DNA of 64,000 nucleotides from CAVRQM01 sp963838805. GTDB taxonomy: Bacteria; Pseudomonadota; Alphaproteobacteria; Acetobacterales; Acetobacteraceae. Positions within the stretch are counted from its first letter, which is position 1; every line of letters starts with the position of its first letter. The stretch lies in the NCBI GenBank assembly GCA_963838805.1, contig CAWISK010000002.1, positions 62,001-126,000 of the forward strand. The letters run 5' to 3'. A program made the translations under genes and the position numbers. The notes below the pieces were generated by a model. That model made no database searches. It was not told the origin of the DNA and saw only the letters and a program-made list of their open reading frames with translations. Shown in pieces: positions 19,807 to 30,193 of this stretch.

Positions 19807-21910
19807 TCACCCGAAACCGGCCAGGATCGCCAGCAGCAGCAGCGCCACGATATTGGTGATCTTGATCATCGGGTTGACCGCCGGACCGGCGGTGTCCTTG
19901 TACGGGTCGCCCACCGTGTCGCCGGTGACCGCCGCCTTGTGCGCCTCCGAGCCCTTGCCGCCGTGATGCCCTTCCTCGATGTATTTCTTGGCGTTGTCCC
20001 AGGCGCCGCCGCCCGAGGTCATGGAGATGGCGACGAACAGGCCGGTGACGATCACGCCCAGCAGCATCGCCCCCAGCGCGCTGAACCCGGCGGTGCGACC
20101 GCCGATCGCCGAGATGACGAAGAACAGCACCACCGGCGCCAGCACCGGCAGCAGCGAGGGGATGATCATCTCGCGGATGGCCGCACGGGTCAGCAGATCG
20201 ACGGCCCGCCGATAGTCCGGGCGGGCGGTGCCCTCCATGATGCCCGGGATCTCGCGGAATTGGCGCCGCACCTCGATCACCACGGCGCCGGCGGCGCGGC
20301 CGACCGCGGTCATGCCCATTGCCCCGAACAGATAAGGCAGCAGGCCGCCGATGAACAATCCGACCACCACGTACGGATCCTGCAACACGAACGAGACATG
20401 CAGGTTCGGGAAATAATGCGTCAGATCCTCGGTATAGGCGGCGAACAGCACCAGCGAGGCGAGTGCGGCCGAGCCGATGGCGTAGCCCTTCGTCACCGCC
20501 TTCGTGGTGTTGCCCACCGCGTCGAGGGCGTCGGTGGTCACGCGCACCTCGGGCGGCAGGTCGGCCATTTCCGCGATGCCGCCAGCATTGTCGGTGACCG
20601 GGCCGTAGGCGTCGAGGGCCACGATCATGCCGGCCAGCGACAGCATGGTGGTCGCGGCGATAGCGATGCCGAACAGTCCTGCCAGCAGGTACGACGCGAT
20701 GATGCCGGCGCAGATGACGAGAACCGGGAGCGCCGTGGATTCCATCGACACGGCCAGGCCCTGGATGACGTTGGTGCCGTGGCCGGTGGTGGAACTTTGC
20801 GAGATGCTGCGCACCGGCCGGTACGCCGTCGAGGTGTAGTATTCGGTGATGACGACGATCAGCCCGGTGACCAGCAGGCCCACGATGGCGCAGATGAACA
20901 GATCGAGGCCGGTCACGTTCGCAACCGCCGTCACCCCCGCCATGCCGAGCGGCGTTCCAAGCCCCACCGTTGCCAGGATGACGAGGAAGATCAGCACCGC
21001 CGAGGCGGCGCCGGTGACCAGCAGGCCGCGATACAGCGCCTTCATGATGTTGCCGTCGCCGCCGAGCTTGACGTAGTACGTGCCGCCGATCGACGACAGG
21101 ATGCAGACGCCGCCGATCAGCAGCGGCAGCACCAGCAGCGACTCGCGCACGGCGCCTGTGAAGAAGATCGCCGCCAGCAGCATGGTCGCGACGATGGTCA
21201 CGACATAGGTCTCGAACAGGTCGGCTGCCATGCCGGCGCAGTCGCCCACATTGTCGCCCACGTTGTCCGCGATGGTCGCAGGGATTGCGGGGGTCGTCCT
21301 CGGGGATGCCGGCCTCGACCTTGCCCACCAGATCGGCGCCCACGTCCGCCCCCTTGGTGAAGATGCCGCCGCCGAGCCGCGCGAAGATGGAGATCAGCGA
21401 AGCGCCGAAGCTGAGGCCGACCAGCGCCTCCAGCACCGGGCGCAGCGTGTCGCCGCCGACCCAGGCGCGGAGAATCCAGTAATAGATGCTGACCCCCAGC
21501 AGCCCGAGGCCGACCACCAGCATCCCGGTGATGGCGCCGGACTTGAATGCGACATCGAGCCCCGCCGCCAGTCCCTGCCGCGAGGCCTGGGCGGTGCGCA
21601 CATTGGCGCGAACCGAGACGTTCATGCCGACATAGCCGGCCGAACCGGACAGCACGGCGCCGATCAGGAAGCCGACACCGACCTTGAAGCCCAGCAGCAC
21701 GGTGAGGATGATGAGGATGACAACGCCGACAATGCCGATCGTGGTGTATTGCCGGTTGAGATAGGCGCTGGCGCCCTCCTGCACGGCGCCGGAAATCTCC
21801 TGCATCCGGGCGCTGCCGGGGTCGCAGGCCATCACCTGCCGCGTGGTGTAGATGCCGTAGGCAAGTGCCAGCACGCCGCAGACGATCGCGATGATCAGCG
21901 GTAGGATCAT
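19807..21910 (-). CDS. hppA: Membrane proton-translocating pyrophosphatase, frameshift near 21282
   Basis: About 700 residues with some 16 membrane segments. The enzyme pumps protons while hydrolysing diphosphate. The first frame runs from MILPLIIAIVCGVLALAYG through GGGIFTKGADVGADLVGKVE, the conserved substrate loop, and EDDPRNP. The second frame continues DNVGDNVGDCAGMAADLFETY, then ALDAYGPVTDNAGGIAEM and a C-terminal loop DNAKKYIEEG and GDTVGDPYKDTAGPAVNP. The break is an extra base in a GGG run at 21281-21283; removing it joins EDDPRNP to ATIADNVGD, so the gene is probably whole. The residue after GNTTKA-VTKGYAIGSA is V, not the K of potassium-independent enzymes checked from memory, so potassium dependence is undecided. 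Confidence 0.92.
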
Positions 21911-22100
21911 GTCGGTCCGTTCTCCAACCCTTGTTTATTGGCCGTGACGCACGGCTTCAGCTCTCGCCCGCGTCCGGCTGACCGGCCAAGGCTTGGCGTG
22001 GGAAGGATGGCAGAACCGACCGGGCGGAGCAACCGACCGGCCGAGTCGCGGCCGTGCCGAAGCCCATGTTATGATGGGCGGGCTGCGAAGGAGATCGGAC

Positions 22101-22689
22101 ATGAACGTGGCGCTGCGGCCTCGGACCATGACCGAGGCGGAGTTCCTGGCCTGGGTCGAGCCGTTGGAACGACGATACGAGTTCGACGGGACGGGGCCGG
22201 TGGCGATGGTGGGCAGTACAGATTGCGCATGGCGTCATCCAGGCGAACCTTTTGCGCGTGATCGGCAACGCGCTGGCGGGCACCGGCTGCCGCGCGATTG
22301 GCAGCGACAATTTCACGCGGGTCTCCGGAAGCCTGCGCCTGCCGGACGTGCTGGTCGTATGCGGCCGCTTGGAGCGCAGAACCGCAGCCGTGTTGATTGC
22401 GAACCCGGTCGCCGTATTCGAGATCCTGTCCGAGAGCACCGCCCATATCGACCGCTTCGCCAAGGCGCGGGAATACTGGGACACGCCCTCGATCCAGCAC
22501 TACGTCATGCTGGAGCAGGATCATATCGGCGCGGTGGTCCTGTCGCGGGGAGCGGAGACCTGGACCCGTATCGCGATCGACGGCAGCGGCACCATCGAAC
22601 TGCCCGCCATCGGGGTCTCCTTGCCGCTCGCGGACCTCTACGACGGCCTGAACTTCCCCGAGCCGGACAGCGACCCCGCACCGGTCTGA
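22101..22689 (+). CDS. Uma2-family putative endonuclease, frameshift near 22220
   Basis: The start ATG (MNVALRPRTMTEAEFLAWV) follows a GAAGGAG site. The second frame carries HGVIQANLLRVIGNALAG, then SGSLRLPDVLVVCG with the expected catalytic aspartate, and ILSESTAHIDRFAKAREYWDT, the characteristic Uma2 (DUF820) helix. The fold is PD-(D/E)XK-like; the biological role is unknown, though these genes are mobile and multiply in many genomes. A single-base indel near 22215-22235 separates the two parts. Confidence 0.82.
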
Positions 22690-22739
22690 CCCTCGCTCCT
22701 TGCCCCTGAGGGGGGCGCGTGCCACATGAGCGCGTCCGT

Positions 22740-22815
22740 GCGCCCGTAGCTCAACGGTTAGAGCGGGCCGCTCATAACGGCTTGGTTGCGGGTTCAATTC
22801 CTGCCGGGCGCACCA
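22740..22815 (+). tRNA. tRNA with CAT anticodon, probably tRNA-Ile2
   Basis: A 76-nt cloverleaf with 7-bp acceptor stem (GCGCCCG/CGGGCGC), anticodon loop CTCATAA, T-arm GCGGG-TTCAATT-CCTGC and an encoded CCA. The anticodon is CAT. The variable region (CTTGGTTGC) and D-loop resemble E. coli tRNA-Ile(CAT), which reads AUA after lysidine modification, more than elongator Met tRNA. The Ile assignment is by resemblance. Confidence 0.9.
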
Positions 22816-22846
22816 GATCCAAGCCCTGCCCCTCGTGGAGTATCCG

Positions 22847-24526
<1,680 letters not shown>

Positions 24527-24530
24527 TCCC

Positions 24531-25112
24531 GTGACGCCGGCGGCGGTCAATCCGTTCTGGTGCATCCGCACGGGCCGGCTTGTGCTGCGGCCGGTGTGCT
24601 TCGCCGATCTCGACGGGCTCGCGGCGCTCAAGGCCGATCCGCGCGCGTTCGGGCTGCTGCTGGGCGGCGTGCGTGATCGGGAGCGCACGGCGCGCGAGTT
24701 GGCGAACGACATCCTGTTCTGGGGGCGGCACGGCGTGGGCATGTGGAGCATGCGCGAACACGCGACCGGCGCCCTGGTCGGCACCACCGGCATCATGGAG
24801 CGGCCGGACGGGCGCGGCATGGCGCTGCGCTTCGCGCTCGATCCGTGCTGCCGGGGCAGGGGCTATGCCAGCGAGGCCGCCTCGGCCGCCCTGCGCTTCG
24901 CCCATGAGCACGGGCGGCTGGCGCGGGTGATCGCGGTGGCGCGCGAGACCAACACGGCCAGCCGCGAGGTTCTGGCCGCCATCGGCATGACGCTGCATGA
25001 GACGTTCATGCAGCACGGCTGGCGGATGTGGCTGTTCGAGAGCCGTGGTCAGAGCAGTGGAGGATGCACCCGCGCCAGCGTGAGCTGCGCCGCGCAGCCG
25101 GGGGCCGCGTAG
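24531..25112 (+). CDS. GNAT-family N-acetyltransferase (RimJ/RimL type)
   Basis: The 193-residue protein starts at a GTG four bases after the ettA stop. It shows the RimJ/L layout: TGRLVLRPVCFADLDGLAAL at the front, GTTGIMERPDGRGMALRFALD, then RGRGYASEAASAALRFAHE (acetyl-CoA pyrophosphate loop, R/Q-x-x-G-x-G/A) and the late strand VIAVARETNTASREVLAAIGM. The substrate is unknown. The last 20 residues overlap the convergent lipoprotein gene, so the true end may be affected by an indel. Confidence 0.85.
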   Translation: MTPAAVNPFWCIRTGRLVLRPVCFADLDGLAALKADPRAFGLLLGGVRDRERTARELANDILFWGRHGVGMWSMREHATGALVGTTGIMERPDGRGMALRFALDPCCRGRGYASEAASAALRFAHEHGRLARVIAVARETNTASREVLAAIGMTLHETFMQHGWRMWLFESRGQSSGGCTRASVSCAAQPGAA

Positions 25113-25471
25113 GTCAGCGTCACGCTCTCCTGCGTCAGCCGCCCACTGACGGAGAGCGTCTGCGGCGCGCGCGCGCCGTGCGCGGCCGTGCCGCCTGCCG
25201 GCTTCTCCTCGGCCGGCCGGAGCGCCAGCGTGCCGGCCAGTGTGCCGTCCGGCGCGACGGAGCCGTCGACCACCAGCGAGCCGTCATAGGGCGCGAACGC
25301 AAAGCCACGGCCCAGCCGTGTCAGCGTCGCGGTGACGCCGCCACCCTCCGATCGCCCACATTGCGGCGCCGGCCCGGTGTAGCGCACGGGCGTAGGCGCC
25401 CCGCCAGCGCAGGCCGGAACCAGCAGCGGCAGCAGAAGGAGCAGGGCCGGCCGAACCGTGGTCGTGCGCAT
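25049..25471 (-). CDS. Hypothetical lipoprotein
   Basis: The 140-residue protein opens MRTTTVRPALLLLLPLLVPACAG, a lipoprotein signal with lipobox VPAC. The mature part contains PVRYTGPAPQCGRSEGGGVTA and LVVDGSVAPDGTLAGTLAL, a beta-rich layout with two further cysteines (one near PQCG, one in APGCAAQ) that may pair. I know no specific family. It overlaps the 3' end of the GNAT gene by 64 bp in convergent orientation. Expected location: periplasmic face of a membrane. Confidence 0.6.
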   Translation of the reverse strand: MRTTTVRPALLLLLPLLVPACAGGAPTPVRYTGPAPQCGRSEGGGVTATLTRLGRGFAFAPYDGSLVVDGSVAPDGTLAGTLALRPAEEKPAGGTAAHGARAPQTLSVSGRLTQESVTLTYAAPGCAAQLTLARVHPPLL

Positions 25472-25502
25472 GGGTCCGGCCGATCCGGTACTGCTCCGGG
25501 TC

Positions 25503-25931
25503 CTACTGGGCCTTCATGAGCTGGCCGCGGATCTCTCCGCCCGGGTTCGCGGCGGTGTGGACGTTCACGTATGTCTGGCCCGCTTCCAGCTCGCGGACCT
25601 GCTTGGCGGTGAGCTTGGCCGACCCCTTGATGGGGCTGGTCGGGTTGTTGCCGAGCGGCACCATGACGCCCGCGTTCTTGCCGGCTGCCGCCGGGCCGTG
25701 GATATGCGCCATCGTCGCCGGCCCGGTCAGGCCGGAGAAGTTCACCGTGTAGTCGATCGCGCGCGTGGCGGTGTTCAGGGTGACGGTGGCATCGCCGGTG
25801 CCGGATGTGGTTTTCGGCGGCACCTCGCTGGCGCCGTTCATCGTGGCGGTGAAGGTCATCGTCGCCGCCCAGGCCGGGGCGGTGAAGGCGATTGCCGCGA
25901 GAAGTGCGGTGGAGGCGAGCAGGCGTGACAT
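25503..25931 (-). CDS. CHRD-domain secreted protein
   Basis: This 142-residue protein has a Sec signal (MSRLLASTALLAAIAFTAPAWA) and one CHRD domain: ATMNGASEVPPKTTSGTGDA, then YTVNFSGLTGPATMAHIHGP and ending VNVHTAANPGGEIRGQL. CHRD domains were named from chordin and occur widely in secreted bacterial proteins. The H-x-H pair (AHIHG, VNVHT) suggests metal binding. The exact role is unknown. Confidence 0.88.
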   Translation of the reverse strand: MSRLLASTALLAAIAFTAPAWAATMTFTATMNGASEVPPKTTSGTGDATVTLNTATRAIDYTVNFSGLTGPATMAHIHGPAAAGKNAGVMVPLGNNPTSPIKGSAKLTAKQVRELEAGQTYVNVHTAANPGGEIRGQLMKAQ

Positions 25932-25980
25932 GGTTTCGCTCCGCTGTGATGAGGGCCGTCCACGGGACGGCGGCAGGACT

Positions 25981-27183
25981 CTAGACCGCAACCGGGGTTC
26001 CGGCCGCCTCCTCTAAGTCGCGGCACGCATCCGGGTTGCCGAGTGACGGCGGTGCCAGGACGCCCAGGGCGTCGGCGATGCCGAACGGGCCCGGGCAGCG
26101 CGCCCAGCGGGAACAGGCGCGTGACGTGTCCCAGCTTGCGCCCGGGCCGCGCCCGGGTCTTGCCGTAGTGGTGCGGGATGAGATCGGGGGTGGCCAGGAT
26201 CTCCGGCCACAGAGCGGCTTCCTCAGGTCCGACCAGGTTCTTCATCACCGCATCGCTGTGGCGGCTCGCCGCCGGAAGGGGCAGGCCGGCCACCGCGCGG
26301 ACATGCAGCTCGAACTGGCTGGCCGGACAGGCGTCGATGGTCCAGTGCCCTGAATTGTGCGGCCGCGGCGCGATTTCGTTGGCGATGACCTGCCCATCGC
26401 TGTCCACGAACATTTCCAGCGCGAGCAGCCCCACCACGCCCAGACGCTCGGCAACCCTGCGGGCCAGTGCCTGCGCCGTGCCGGCGACCTCGCGGGAGAC
26501 GCGCGCCGGGCGCGAAGGTCATGTCGAGAATATGGTTGCGGTGACTGTTCTCGACGGCATCGAACGCCGCCATCGCCCCGTCCAGGCCGCGCGCCACGAT
26601 CACGCTGATTTCGGCGGCGAAGTCCACCACGCCTTCCAGGATCAGCGGTTTCGGTTCCAGGGCCGTCCAGGCGTCATCCACTGCGCCCGCGTCGCGGATC
26701 AGCACCTGGCCGCGCCCGTCATAGCCGAGCCGGGTGGTCTTGAGGATCGCCGGCAGGCCGAGGGCGGCTACCGCCTCGCCGAGTTCGGCTCGAACTCGCA
26801 ACCGGCAGCCAGGGCGCGGTCGCGACCCCGGCGGCGTTCAGGAACTGCTTTTCAAGCATGCGGTCCTGGCTCACGCGCAGCACCGAGGGTGACGGGCGGA
26901 CCGGGCGCAGCGAGGCCAGCAGGTCGAGTCCGCCGGCGCTCACATTCTCGAACTCGAAGGTGATGACATCGACATGGCTGGCAAAATCGCGCAGGGCGGC
27001 GCTGTCTTCGTACTCCCCGATCGTCACCCCGGCGCTCACCAGCGCCGCCGGGCTGTCCGGCTCCGGCGTCAGCACGTGGCAGCGCAGCCCGAGCCGGGCG
27101 GCGGCGAGGGCGGACATCCGCCCGAGCTGGCCGCCGCCGACAATGCCGATCGTGGCGTTCGGCGGCAGGCTTGCGTGTGTCAT
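25981..27183 (-). CDS. purK: N5-carboxyaminoimidazole ribonucleotide synthase, three frameshifts
   Basis: PurK makes N5-CAIR from AIR, bicarbonate and ATP in purine synthesis. The N-terminus is GIVGGGQLGRMSALAAARLG. Next frames give AILKTTRLGYDGRGQVLI and EISVIVARGLDGAMAAFD, then the ATP-grasp core GLLALEMFVDSDG, ANEIAPRPHNSGHWTIDAC (metal-binding E and N) and a C-terminus ending GTPVAV. Breaks are near 26795, 26507 (one extra G/C in CCGGG restores SREVAGTAQALA) and 26095. As an essential prototrophy gene with all motifs present, it is probably intact in the organism. The start overlaps the purE stop (ATGA), so the two are coupled. Confidence 0.9.
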
Positions 27184-27689
27184 GCCGGTACGGACTCCGG
27201 TTGCGTGGCGACCCTCTCGGACTGGGCGGCGCGATGTGCCTCGAGGCGCCCGGCCAGTCCAGGATCGGCGAGGGCGAGGATGCCAGCGGCCAGCAATGCC
27301 GCGTTGATGGCACCGGCGCGGCCGATGGCCAGCGTTCCGACCGGCACGCCCGCGGGCATCTGCACGATCGAGAGCAGGGAATCCAGTCCGCGAAGCGCGT
27401 GGCTCTCGACCGGCACCCCCAGCACGGGCAGCGTGGTCCAGGCGGCCAGCATTCCGGGCAGGTGCGCGGCCCCGCCGGCGCCGGCGATCAGCACAAGCAG
27501 GCCACGCTGCCGGGCTGAGCGCGCGTAGTCCGCCAGTCGGTCCGGTGTGCGGTGGGCGGAGACGATCCGCGTCTCGTGCGCGATCCCGAGCGACTCCAGC
27601 GTGGCCGCACTGTGCGTCATGGTCGCCCAGTCCGACTGGCTGCCCATCACGATCCCGACCACCGGATCGGCCGCCGCGCCGCCGTTCAC
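27180..27689 (-). CDS. purE: N5-CAIR mutase
   Basis: The 169-residue class I PurE converts N5-CAIR to CAIR. Signatures: VGIVMGSQSDWATM (S-Q-S-D-W phosphate loop), ETRIVSAHRTPDRL (catalytic S-A-H-R), and VLIAGAGGAAHLPGMLAAWT. The start is a GTG whose first bases overlap the stop of the upstream DUF465 gene (GTGA), and its own stop overlaps the purK start (ATGA), so three genes are chained by translational coupling. Confidence 0.95.
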   Translation of the reverse strand: MNGGAAADPVVGIVMGSQSDWATMTHSAATLESLGIAHETRIVSAHRTPDRLADYARSARQRGLLVLIAGAGGAAHLPGMLAAWTTLPVLGVPVESHALRGLDSLLSIVQMPAGVPVGTLAIGRAGAINAALLAAGILALADPGLAGRLEAHRAAQSERVATQPESVPA

Positions 27690-27889
27690 GCGATGCTGTC
27701 CGGGATCAGGCGCGATTCCAGCCAGCCGATCTCGTCCTTCAGCAGCAGCTTGCGCTTCTTCAGCCGCACCATCTGGAGCTGATCGAATGGACCCTGGGCG
27801 GCCAGACGGGCGATCACCGTGTCGAGATCGCGGTGTTCGCTCCGCAATTCGTGCAGCTTGCGCAGCAGGGTGTCACGATCAGTTAACAT
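27686..27889 (-). CDS. DUF465 (YdcH-type) small helical protein
   Basis: A 67-residue protein, MLTDRDTLLRKLHELRSEHR, with the conserved downstream helix VRLKKRKLLLKDEIGWLESRL. DUF465/YdcH proteins are short helical hairpins, charged and of unknown function, common in alphaproteobacteria. I chose the inner ATG rather than a 19-residue upstream extension, since it matches the family length. It overlaps purE by four bases. Confidence 0.88.
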   Translation of the reverse strand: MLTDRDTLLRKLHELRSEHRDLDTVIARLAAQGPFDQLQMVRLKKRKLLLKDEIGWLESRLIPDSIA

Positions 27890-28047
27890 GGGCTGCGCAG
27901 TATCACGAATTGTCGGCCGATGCAGCGTCGGTGTGGATTTCGACACGCGGCCGGCGTTACGCTTCCCTGCGCCGCGCGGCCCTTGCGGGCAGCGTTGCGA
28001 CGGCCGGAGCTATGCGACGGCCGGCGCTTCCCAGACCAGGAGGTTTC

Positions 28048-28227
28048 ATGAACCTGCAATCCCGCTTCGAATCCCTCCAGTCCCGTCATGCCTCGCTTGA
28101 TGCCCGCATCGGCGTCGAGGGTCAGCGACCGATGCCCGATGCCGACGAATTGGCCAAGCTCAAGCGCGAGAAATTGCGGGTGAAGGAGGAGATGGAGCGG
28201 CTGCGGGCGGCGGCCTCGTCGAACTGA
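28048..28227 (+). CDS. DUF465 (YdcH-type) small helical protein, second copy
   Basis: A 59-residue protein, MNLQSRFESLQSRHASLDAR, with KLKREKLRVKEEMERLRA as the second helix. The start has a clear AGGAGG ribosome-binding site. It is divergent from the other DUF465 gene with 158 bp between. Function unknown; the pair probably arose by duplication or represents two subfamilies. Confidence 0.88.
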   Translation: MNLQSRFESLQSRHASLDARIGVEGQRPMPDADELAKLKREKLRVKEEMERLRAAASSN

Positions 28228-28239
28228 CAGCCGCGCGCC

Positions 28240-28821
28240 TCAGGCGTAGTCGCCAGCCTCGCCGGGGGTCGGCGGGGCTGGCACGGCATGGCCCTCGCGC
28301 ACCAGGCGGTCATTGGCGGCGCTGACCATCGCGTTCAAATCCGTCTGGGTGCACAGGCCCAGGATGACCGGGTCGCGCGGCTTGATGTTGGCCGAGTTCC
28401 AGTGGCTGCGATCGCGCACCTTCTGGATGGTCTCCTTCGTGGTGCCCATCAGTTTGGCGATCTGCGCCTCGGTCAGTTGCGGGTAGTTGCGCAGCAGGAA
28501 GGCGATCCCGTCCGGGCGGTCGTTGCGCTTGGCGACGGGGGTATAGCGGGCCGCGCGCGAGCGCTTGGGCAACTGGATCGTGCTCGGCAGAAGCCGCAGC
28601 CGCAGCTGCGGATCGGCCTCGCTGCGCTTGATCTCGTCGAGGGAAAGCTGGCCGTTGGCCACCGGGTCGTAGCCGACGATGCCGGCTGCCACCTCGCCAT
28701 CGGCGATTGCCTGCACCTCGAGCGGGTGCATTCCGCAGAACTCGGCGATCTGCGTAAAGGTGAGCGCAGTCTTCTCGATCAGCCAAACGGCTGTTGCCTT
28801 CGGCATCAGCGGCAGTGTCAT
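28240..28821 (-). CDS. trcR: Cell-cycle regulator TrcR (DUF1013)
   Basis: The 193-residue protein begins MTLPLMPKATAVWLIEKTALTFTQIAEFCGMHPLEV and contains GIAFLLRNYPQLTEAQIAKLMGTTKETIQKVRDR, two helix-turn-helix-like units. DUF1013 is the alphaproteobacterial family called TrcR, a cell-cycle transcriptional regulator that associates with CcrM-dependent promoters in Caulobacter. The name is given by family resemblance. It is convergent with the DUF465 gene, 13 bp apart, and divergent from the DUF1192 gene. Confidence 0.85.
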   Translation of the reverse strand: MTLPLMPKATAVWLIEKTALTFTQIAEFCGMHPLEVQAIADGEVAAGIVGYDPVANGQLSLDEIKRSEADPQLRLRLLPSTIQLPKRSRAARYTPVAKRNDRPDGIAFLLRNYPQLTEAQIAKLMGTTKETIQKVRDRSHWNSANIKPRDPVILGLCTQTDLNAMVSAANDRLVREGHAVPAPPTPGEAGDYA

Positions 28822-28942
28822 GTTTCGGGCTCCTCGCGCCGGTGTACTGGGCGCCGCGCCTGCGGGCCGGGCCGGCCGGAAAGGGATGCATATGGGCGTT
28901 GGCCAGGGTAGGGGTCAAGGAAGCGATTGCGAGGATTCTGAC

Positions 28943-29131
28943 ATGATCGACGAGGACGAACCCAAGAAGCCGGCCCCACGGCTCGTCTCTCCACCACTCG
29001 GCGCCTGGGGCATCGAGGAGCTTGAGGGCTACATCGCCGAGTTGCGGGCCGAAATCGAGCGCGCCCAGACGGCGATTGCCGCGAAGCAGAGCCACCGCGC
29101 GGCCGCGGCGGCGTTCTTTCGAACGCCGTAG
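28943..29131 (+). CDS. DUF1192 small protein
   Basis: A 62-residue protein starting MIDEDEPKKPAPRLVSPPLG. The core WGIEELEGYIAELRAEIERAQ is typical of DUF1192, a short alphaproteobacterial family of unknown function with an acidic N-terminus and a coiled helix. A GAGGA site precedes the ATG. Divergent from trcR, with 121 bp between starts. Confidence 0.88.
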   Translation: MIDEDEPKKPAPRLVSPPLGAWGIEELEGYIAELRAEIERAQTAIAAKQSHRAAAAAFFRTP

Positions 29132-29136
29132 CAGAA

Positions 29137-29160
29137 AGGGGCCGGATCGCTCCGGCCCCT
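29137..29160. terminator. Terminator hairpin between convergent genes
   Basis: AGGGGCCGGA pairs perfectly with TCCGGCCCCT over 10 bp around a TCGC loop, just after the DUF1192 stop and 27 bp beyond the Hsp20 stop. In the minus direction it is followed by TTT. It probably serves both convergent genes. Confidence 0.7.
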
Positions 29161-29186
29161 CGGCAGATAGAGCGAAGCGGCGAAGT

Positions 29187-29666
29187 TCAGGCCGCTTGGG
29201 CGGCACTCTGCGCGTCGTTCGCGACGTCCCCGGCAGACAGCTTGGGAGCCTCGCCGTTCACCGCGATACGGCGCGGCTTCAGGGCCTCCGGCACGACCCG
29301 CTTCAGCGAGACATGCAGCAGCCCGTTCGCCAGATCGGCGCCTTCGACCACGATATGGTCGGCCAGCGCGAACCTGCGTTCGAACGCGCGCCCGGCGATG
29401 CCGCGATACAGCACCTCGGTCGTCTTGGCCTCGTTGGACACGCGGCCGGTGATGAACAGGGCGTTGTCCTTCACCGTCACGTCGATGTCCTCGGCGCCGA
29501 ACCCGGCGACGGCCATCGTCAGGCGGTAAGCATCATCGCCGGTCTTTTCGATGTTGTAGGGCGGATAGGTGAGTTCCGCGGATGAAGCGGCACTGTTCGC
29601 CACCCGCGCCAGCCGGTCGAAACCGATGGCGGTACGGAACAGCGGAGTGAGATCGAACGTCGTCAT
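29187..29666 (-). CDS. Small heat-shock protein Hsp20 (IbpA-like)
   Basis: The 159-residue chaperone has MTTFDLTPLFRTAIGFDRL at the front, an alpha-crystallin domain beginning YNIEKTGDDAYRLTMAVAGF, the loop ADHIVVEGADLANGLLHV, and a C-terminal tail with RRIAVNG; the I-x-I/V-type motif is RRIAV. It prevents aggregation of unfolded protein under heat. Its ribosome-binding site lies in a ROSE-like hairpin (see separate entry). Confidence 0.95.
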   Translation of the reverse strand: MTTFDLTPLFRTAIGFDRLARVANSAASSAELTYPPYNIEKTGDDAYRLTMAVAGFGAEDIDVTVKDNALFITGRVSNEAKTTEVLYRGIAGRAFERRFALADHIVVEGADLANGLLHVSLKRVVPEALKPRRIAVNGEAPKLSAGDVANDAQSAAQAA

Positions 29667-29760
29667 GGGAAAACCTCCTGCAAGAGCAAGGTTGCTGATG
29701 TGGACTGCCCATCGGGCCAGTCCGCTTCAGACCCCGGGGCCCATCATTGGCGCCCCGGAC
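29667..29760 (-). promoter_or_regulatory. ROSE-like RNA thermometer in the hsp20 leader
   Basis: On the minus strand the leader ends AACCTTGCTC-TTGC-AGGAGGTT just before the start codon (bases 29672-29693). The arm AACCTTGCT pairs with AGGAGGTT, so the AGGAGG ribosome-binding site is hidden. The UUGCU motif opposite the site is the conserved element of ROSE thermometers of alphaproteobacterial heat-shock genes, where a G-G mismatch makes the stem melt on heating. Further upstream GGGGCCC-type segments may form other stems. Identified by eye; not folded by computer. Confidence 0.75.
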
Positions 29761-29817
29761 GATGCAGGAGATGGTCGGGCGCGCGCCCCGGTTCAAGGGC
29801 GCGCGGAGGCCGCGCGG

Positions 29818-30045
29818 TCAGGCCTTGCGCGTGCCGAGGCCCGCGAACTTCTTGTTGAACTTGGCGACCTGGCCGCCGGTGTCCATGATGCGCTGCACCC
29901 CGGTCCAGGCCGGGTGCGACTTGGGATCGATGTCCAGCCGCAGCGTATCGCCCGGCTTGCCCATGCAGGAACGGGTCTTGTACGTGGTCCCGTCGGTCAT
30001 GATGACGGTGATCTCGTGGTAGTCGGGGTGGATGCCCGGCTTCAT
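29818..30045 (-). CDS. rpmE: Ribosomal protein L31
   Basis: A 75-residue L31: MKPGIHPDYHEITVIMTDG, then YKTRSCMGKPGDTLRLDI and HPAWTGVQRIMDTGGQVAKF. Only one cysteine remains, so this is the zinc-free (C-minus) type usual in alphaproteobacteria. Confidence 0.96.
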   Translation of the reverse strand: MKPGIHPDYHEITVIMTDGTTYKTRSCMGKPGDTLRLDIDPKSHPAWTGVQRIMDTGGQVAKFNKKFAGLGTRKA

Positions 30046-30193
30046 GGCGATGGTCCCTGTGCTGGCTCCGCCGATGCCGACCGGCCGAGCGAAGCGGGGC
30101 GTATAGCCGCGAGCCTGCCGCGGCGCAACCATGACCGCCTCTCGTTGCGCGAGTGCATGGCCCGTGCAATCAACGCGCGGCGGAGGAGTGGAC

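Noticed and set aside
19804..21360. A 518-codon open frame on the plus strand opposite hppA
   Set aside because: His/Gln/Arg/Asp-rich translation without a fold, exactly antisense to a well-conserved gene. High GC produces such long mirror frames.
22740..22815. Reading the CAT tRNA as an elongator or initiator Met tRNA
   Set aside because: The variable region and D-loop resemble tRNA-Ile(CAT) more closely; an initiator would lack the first acceptor pair, and this one has it.
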